A stretch of 7,758 bases of DNA, taken from the NCBI GenBank assembly GCA_002411175.1, contig DHRN01000094.1:8117-15874 (forward strand). Direction: 5' to 3'. How positions within the stretch are numbered: the first letter of the stretch is position 1; every line of letters starts with the position of its first letter. Positions 5,299-7,758 of this stretch are shown piece after piece. The notes beneath the pieces were generated by a model that had not been told where the DNA came from, did no database searches, and saw nothing but the letters and a program-made list of their open reading frames with translations. A program made the position numbers and the translations under genes. The stretch comes from Anaerolineaceae bacterium UBA5311. Lineage in GTDB: Bacteria > Chloroflexota > Anaerolineae > Anaerolineales > Anaerolineaceae.

Positions 5299-6401
5299 AA
5301 ATTCCCTATCCCATATTTCTTAAACGCACCGAAGATACCCCCAGGTGGCTTCCTACCGTCACCTCGGTCGGAGCGGTGCTGCTCGCCTTTGTAATCTCGG
5401 GCATTATCCTCGCTGCCACTGGTGCGAATCCGTTCCAGGTTTATGCCTACTTTTACCGGGCATCTTTTGGCTCGTGGGGCGCCTTTTCAGATGTCATGGT
5501 CAAAGCCATTCCGCTGATACTGATCGGCTTAGGCTGCGCGCTGGCTTTTCGCATGCGGCTTTGGAACATCGGCGCAGAAGGTCAGTTTTTCGTAGGCGCT
5601 TTTTTGGCAAGCGCCGTGGTCATGGTGCCGCTGGTCAACCTCGATACCACCCCACGCTGGGCGATCATCGCGCTGATGATGCTGCTTGGCATGATCGGCG
5701 GGGCGTTGTATGGCTTCATCCCAGGGTTTTTGAAAGCCAGGCTGCATATCAATGAAGTTATTATCACGCTCATGCTTAATTACGTCGCCGTGCTCTGGAA
5801 TAACTACTGGATCTTCGGCAAATGGAGCGAAGCCGGCTTTCAGATGACCAAAACATTCCCGCGCAATGCCTGGCTGCCACGCCTGGCAGATTATGCCGCG
5901 GAAATACCTGCTTTTTCCGGGTTGACTCTGCACGCCGGGATCATTTTTGGTCTGATCGCCGCCGTGATTATCTACCTGATCGTCTACCGCAGTAAATGGG
6001 GCTACAAAATTACTTTGATTGGTGATAATCCCCGCGCGGCACGCTATGCCGGCATCGACATCGCCCGCAACACCATCCTGGTGTTCATGGTGTCGGGTGC
6101 CCTGGCTGGGCTGGCTGGTATGACTGAGGTCTCCGGCACAGTTCACCGCCTGCAGGAGCGTATATCCACTTCCTACGGCTTCTCGGGCGTGATCGTCGCC
6201 TGGCTCGCCAAACTCAACCCCTTCGCCGTGATTATCGTCTCGATCCTCTTTGGCGCGCTGCTGGTTGCCAGCCGCGAGATACAGCCCTCAGGGATCTCGT
6301 TCCTCATCCAGGGAATCACGCTCTTCCTCGTGATTAGCAGCGATGTCCTTCTCAGATATGAAATTAAGTGGGTTCGCCCTGCGCAGGAGACCGCCCAATG
6401 A
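5295..6401 (+). CDS. ABC transporter permease 1 (BMP/nucleoside importer family)
   Basis: The product is 368 residues with about nine to ten hydrophobic segments, beginning near 22-42 and ending near 335-353. It is an inner-membrane permease of the BPD_transp_2 type (PF02653), related to B. subtilis NupP (YufP). Family motifs are visible in order: FRMRLWNIGAEGQ (85-97), NEVIITLMLNY (153-163), the cytoplasmic coupling segment LIGDNPRAARYAGID (241-255) that docks on the ATPase, GALAGLAG (268-275), and YGFSGVIVAWLAKLNP (294-309). The start overlaps the ATPase stop (ATGA at 5295-5298), with GGGAG seven bases before it, indicating translational coupling. The length and motifs are complete and there is no sign of a frameshift. 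It should pair with the product of the next gene to form the membrane channel. Confidence 0.95.
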   Translation: MKIPYPIFLKRTEDTPRWLPTVTSVGAVLLAFVISGIILAATGANPFQVYAYFYRASFGSWGAFSDVMVKAIPLILIGLGCALAFRMRLWNIGAEGQFFVGAFLASAVVMVPLVNLDTTPRWAIIALMMLLGMIGGALYGFIPGFLKARLHINEVIITLMLNYVAVLWNNYWIFGKWSEAGFQMTKTFPRNAWLPRLADYAAEIPAFSGLTLHAGIIFGLIAAVIIYLIVYRSKWGYKITLIGDNPRAARYAGIDIARNTILVFMVSGALAGLAGMTEVSGTVHRLQERISTSYGFSGVIVAWLAKLNPFAVIIVSILFGALLVASREIQPSGISFLIQGITLFLVISSDVLLRYEIKWVRPAQETAQ

Positions 6402-7363
6402 ATTGGATTGAAATTTTCCGCTCCGGCATTTCCACCGGCACGGTTTTGCTGATCGCCGCGATCGGCGAAATCCTCACCGAACGTTCCGGCATCCAGAACC
6501 TGGGCGTTGAAGGTATGATGCTTGTGGGTGCCATGGCTGGATTTAAGATTGCCTACCAAACCGGTAATGTTTGGCTCGGTTTGCTGGCTGCCATCGCTGC
6601 CGGCGGGCTGCTGAGCCTCGCCCACGCTGTCGTAACCATCCATTTTCAAGCCGACCAAACCGTCAGCGGACTCTCGCTCACCTTTTTGGGCACCGGGCTG
6701 GCTTTGGTTTTGGGCGAAGGACTCACCGGTCAGGTTGCCCCGATCATCCCCCGTGCCAGTGTTCCCTTGCTTTCCCAAATCCCATACCTGGGACAGGTTG
6801 TCTTTTCGGATCACAACCTGCTGGTCTATTTTGGCTACCTGCTCGTGCCGATCACCTGGTATTACATCAACAAAACCCGCCCCGGGCTGCATCTGCGCGC
6901 TGTCGGTGAAAACCCGGCTGCTGCGGATACTCTCGGAGTCAATATCTACCGCACGCGTTATCTCTATACCTTTGTCGGCGGTTGTTTCGCCGGGCTGGCT
7001 GGGGCTGCCATCAGCGTCGCCATCGCTCCCGGATGGTATTCGAACCTGACTGTCAACGGTCAGGGTTGGATCGCTGTCGCGCTGGTCATTTTCGCGCATT
7101 GGAACCCCTGGCGGGCTGCCCTCGGGGGTTACCTGTTTGGCGTCTTGCGGCGTTTCACCCTTGATTTGCAGGGTCCGCGCATGCTCTTTGGGCTTGCCAA
7201 CCCCTTCTTCTTTAATACCAACCTGGTCTTCTTTTTGCAGATGACCCCTTATTTGCTCACGATTATCGCTCTGGTCTGGGGCAGTTCCGCGGCAAGGAAA
7301 AAACGCATCGGCTCCCCCGCTGCCCTTGGAACTGCATATCAGAGGGGTGAAAGAGGTCGTTAG
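6398..7363 (+). CDS. ABC transporter permease 2 (BMP/nucleoside importer family)
   Basis: The product is 321 residues, the second BPD_transp_2 permease, related to B. subtilis NupQ (YufQ). Motifs are TERSGIQNLGVEGMM (27-41), the coupling segment LRAVGENPAAADTLGVN (166-182), CFAGLAGA (196-203), GWIAVALVIFAHWNPWRA (223-240), and a last membrane helix TPYLLTIIALVWG (283-295) followed by a basic cytoplasmic tail. ATG 6398 is preferred over an in-frame GTG at 6368: AGGAG (6385-6389) stands eight bases before it, and it forms an ATGA overlap with the previous stop, exactly as at the ATPase-permease 1 junction. The GTG start would extend the overlap and add residues that match no family pattern. It forms a heterodimer with permease 1. 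This is the last gene before an intrinsic terminator. Confidence 0.95.
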   Translation: MNWIEIFRSGISTGTVLLIAAIGEILTERSGIQNLGVEGMMLVGAMAGFKIAYQTGNVWLGLLAAIAAGGLLSLAHAVVTIHFQADQTVSGLSLTFLGTGLALVLGEGLTGQVAPIIPRASVPLLSQIPYLGQVVFSDHNLLVYFGYLLVPITWYYINKTRPGLHLRAVGENPAAADTLGVNIYRTRYLYTFVGGCFAGLAGAAISVAIAPGWYSNLTVNGQGWIAVALVIFAHWNPWRAALGGYLFGVLRRFTLDLQGPRMLFGLANPFFFNTNLVFFLQMTPYLLTIIALVWGSSAARKKRIGSPAALGTAYQRGERGR

Positions 7364-7399
7364 CTGAATCGACTTACCGGGAATCAGGGGGGTATTATC

Positions 7400-7424
7400 T
7401 CCAGTCTCAAGGTTGGAATTTTTT
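7400..7424 (+). terminator. Intrinsic terminator of the transporter operon
   Basis: TCCAGTC (7400-7406) and GGTTGGA (7411-7417) pair as a seven-bp stem (five Watson-Crick pairs and two G-T) closing a TCAA tetraloop. A six-T run (7419-7424) begins one base after the stem. The position, 37 bases after the permease 2 stop, suits the end of the operon. The stem is modest, so some read-through is possible. Confidence 0.6.
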
Positions 7425-7515
7425 CTTGCCTGATGGCTGGAGCTTAAGAAAGTTATCATTGAATCTTGACGGGTGATACTATCCGCTCTTTAGAGGGGGG
7501 CGTTGTCGCGCACCC

Positions 7516-7548
7516 ACTTCCCGTTCCCCGCTCCCGGTTCCCGTTCCC
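7516..7548. repeat. C-rich degenerate tandem repeat (6-7 base units)
   Basis: Five consecutive units read ACTTCCC, GTTCCCC, GCTCCC, GGTTCCC and GTTCCC, so the strand is almost purely pyrimidine with a period of six to seven bases. It abuts the REP-like element that starts at 7557. The opposite strand is a G-run series (GGGAAC, GGGAGC), which has quadruplex potential. Its function is unknown. Confidence 0.6.
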
Positions 7549-7556
7549 AGTCTCTT

Positions 7557-7649
7557 GTCATCCTGAGGAACGAAGGATCCTGACGTTTCAACCACATTGA
7601 CTGTTGCATTTCAAAGTTCAGATTCTTCGCAAAAGAGGCTCAGAATGAC
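7557..7649. repeat. REP/MITE-like imperfect inverted repeat
   Basis: The left arm GTCATCCTGAG...CGAAGGATC (7557-7579) is matched by the inverse of the right arm (7621-7649), which reads GTCATTCTGAG...GCGAAGAATC on the minus strand. The right arm has a few extra bases in the middle. The whole unit is about 93 bases with no coding content. From memory, sequences of the form TCATTCTGAGC..GAAGAATC recur many times in genomes of Chloroflexota and some other phyla as dispersed intergenic repeats; I could not check copy number here. No transposase gene or target-site duplication is visible. Confidence 0.65.
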
Positions 7650-7705
7650 GGTCTGTTTGTCAAAATGGCAATAAAAAGAATAAGAAATCAAAGGCAGGCT
7701 GCCGC

Positions 7706-7753
7706 GCCCCCTTGTTGCAATTCATAATTTCCTGTCACTCAGGCAACGGGGGC
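7706..7753. other. Long hairpin at the window edge
   Basis: GCCCCC-TT-GTTGC (7706-7718) pairs with GCAACGGGGGC (7743-7753), giving 11 pairs with a TT bulge and a 24-base loop. A smaller palindrome, GGCAG-G-CTGCC (7693-7703), adjoins it. There is no T-tract on either side. It may be the edge of another repeat or a structure tied to a gene beyond the window. Confidence 0.45.
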
Positions 7754-7758
7754 TCGCA

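Larger units (their letters stand above)
7364..7758. other. Gene-free 3' region with repeats
   Basis: No credible coding region is seen in these 395 bases on either strand. The region contains the operon terminator, a possible but unsupported extended -10 (TGATACTAT, 7474-7482, with TTATCA at 7453-7458), C-rich tandem repeats, a REP-like inverted repeat, and a long hairpin at the window edge. The A-rich stretch 7664-7692 separates the last two. The content looks like repeat-bearing spacer between operons. Confidence 0.6.

Noticed and set aside
5529..6146. 205-codon open frame on the minus strand inside permease 1
   Set aside because: It is antisense to a conserved permease; the His/Asp/Gln-rich composition is typical of a shadow frame.
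6173..7459. 428-codon open frame on the minus strand across permease 2
   Set aside because: It lies antisense to two clear permease genes, its translation is low in hydrophobic structure and rich in Gly/Asp/Gln as expected of a shadow of membrane-protein codons, and it has no family motif.
7453..7482. Promoter TTATCA-N18-TACTAT with TGn
   Set aside because: It resembles an extended -10 promoter, but no gene follows within the window and the region is repeat-rich; there is not enough to call it.

Overview
The window reads as a chromosomal segment of a moderately GC-rich, non-proteobacterial bacterium. My best inference is a Chloroflexota (Anaerolineae-like) genome. The grounds are the style of the BMP-family lipoprotein, the small secreted proteins of no recognised family, and a 3' GTCATCCTGAG...CAGAATGAC dispersed-type inverted repeat next to C-rich tandem repeats. 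This is an impression from pattern memory, not a search result.

Layout. Positions 1-1900 hold three small or medium plus-strand genes of unknown function: a 97-residue two-helix membrane protein (119-412), a 140-residue membrane-anchored protein (604-1026), and a 275-residue exported protein with an internal duplication (1073-1900). The second and third are 46 bases apart and may be co-transcribed. Positions 1901-2211 form a structured intergenic region. It has a stop-proximal hairpin set and probable terminator, two perfect 35-base direct repeats that flank and overlap a TTGACA-type promoter, and a leader hairpin just before a strong ribosome binding site.

Positions 2212-7363 are a complete four-gene ABC importer operon of the BMP/nucleoside (PnrA / B. 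subtilis NupNOPQ-like) type: lipid-anchored substrate-binding protein, double-NBD ATPase, and two permeases. The binding-protein gene is separated from the ATPase gene by a 12-bp perfect hairpin that may set a high binding-protein to transporter ratio. The last three genes are coupled by two ATGA overlaps. An intrinsic terminator follows at 7400-7424.

Positions 7425-7758 have no credible gene. They carry short C-rich tandem repeats, a REP/MITE-like inverted repeat, and a long hairpin reaching the window edge.

How the genes work together: the lipoprotein captures a substrate (a nucleoside or related compound by family precedent) outside the membrane and delivers it to the permease heterodimer, and the ATPase powers import. 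I see no wholly new system here. The least explained features are the duplicated operator-like repeat, the Cys-rich binding protein, the about 85-residue C-terminal tail on the ATPase, and the three uncharacterised upstream genes.
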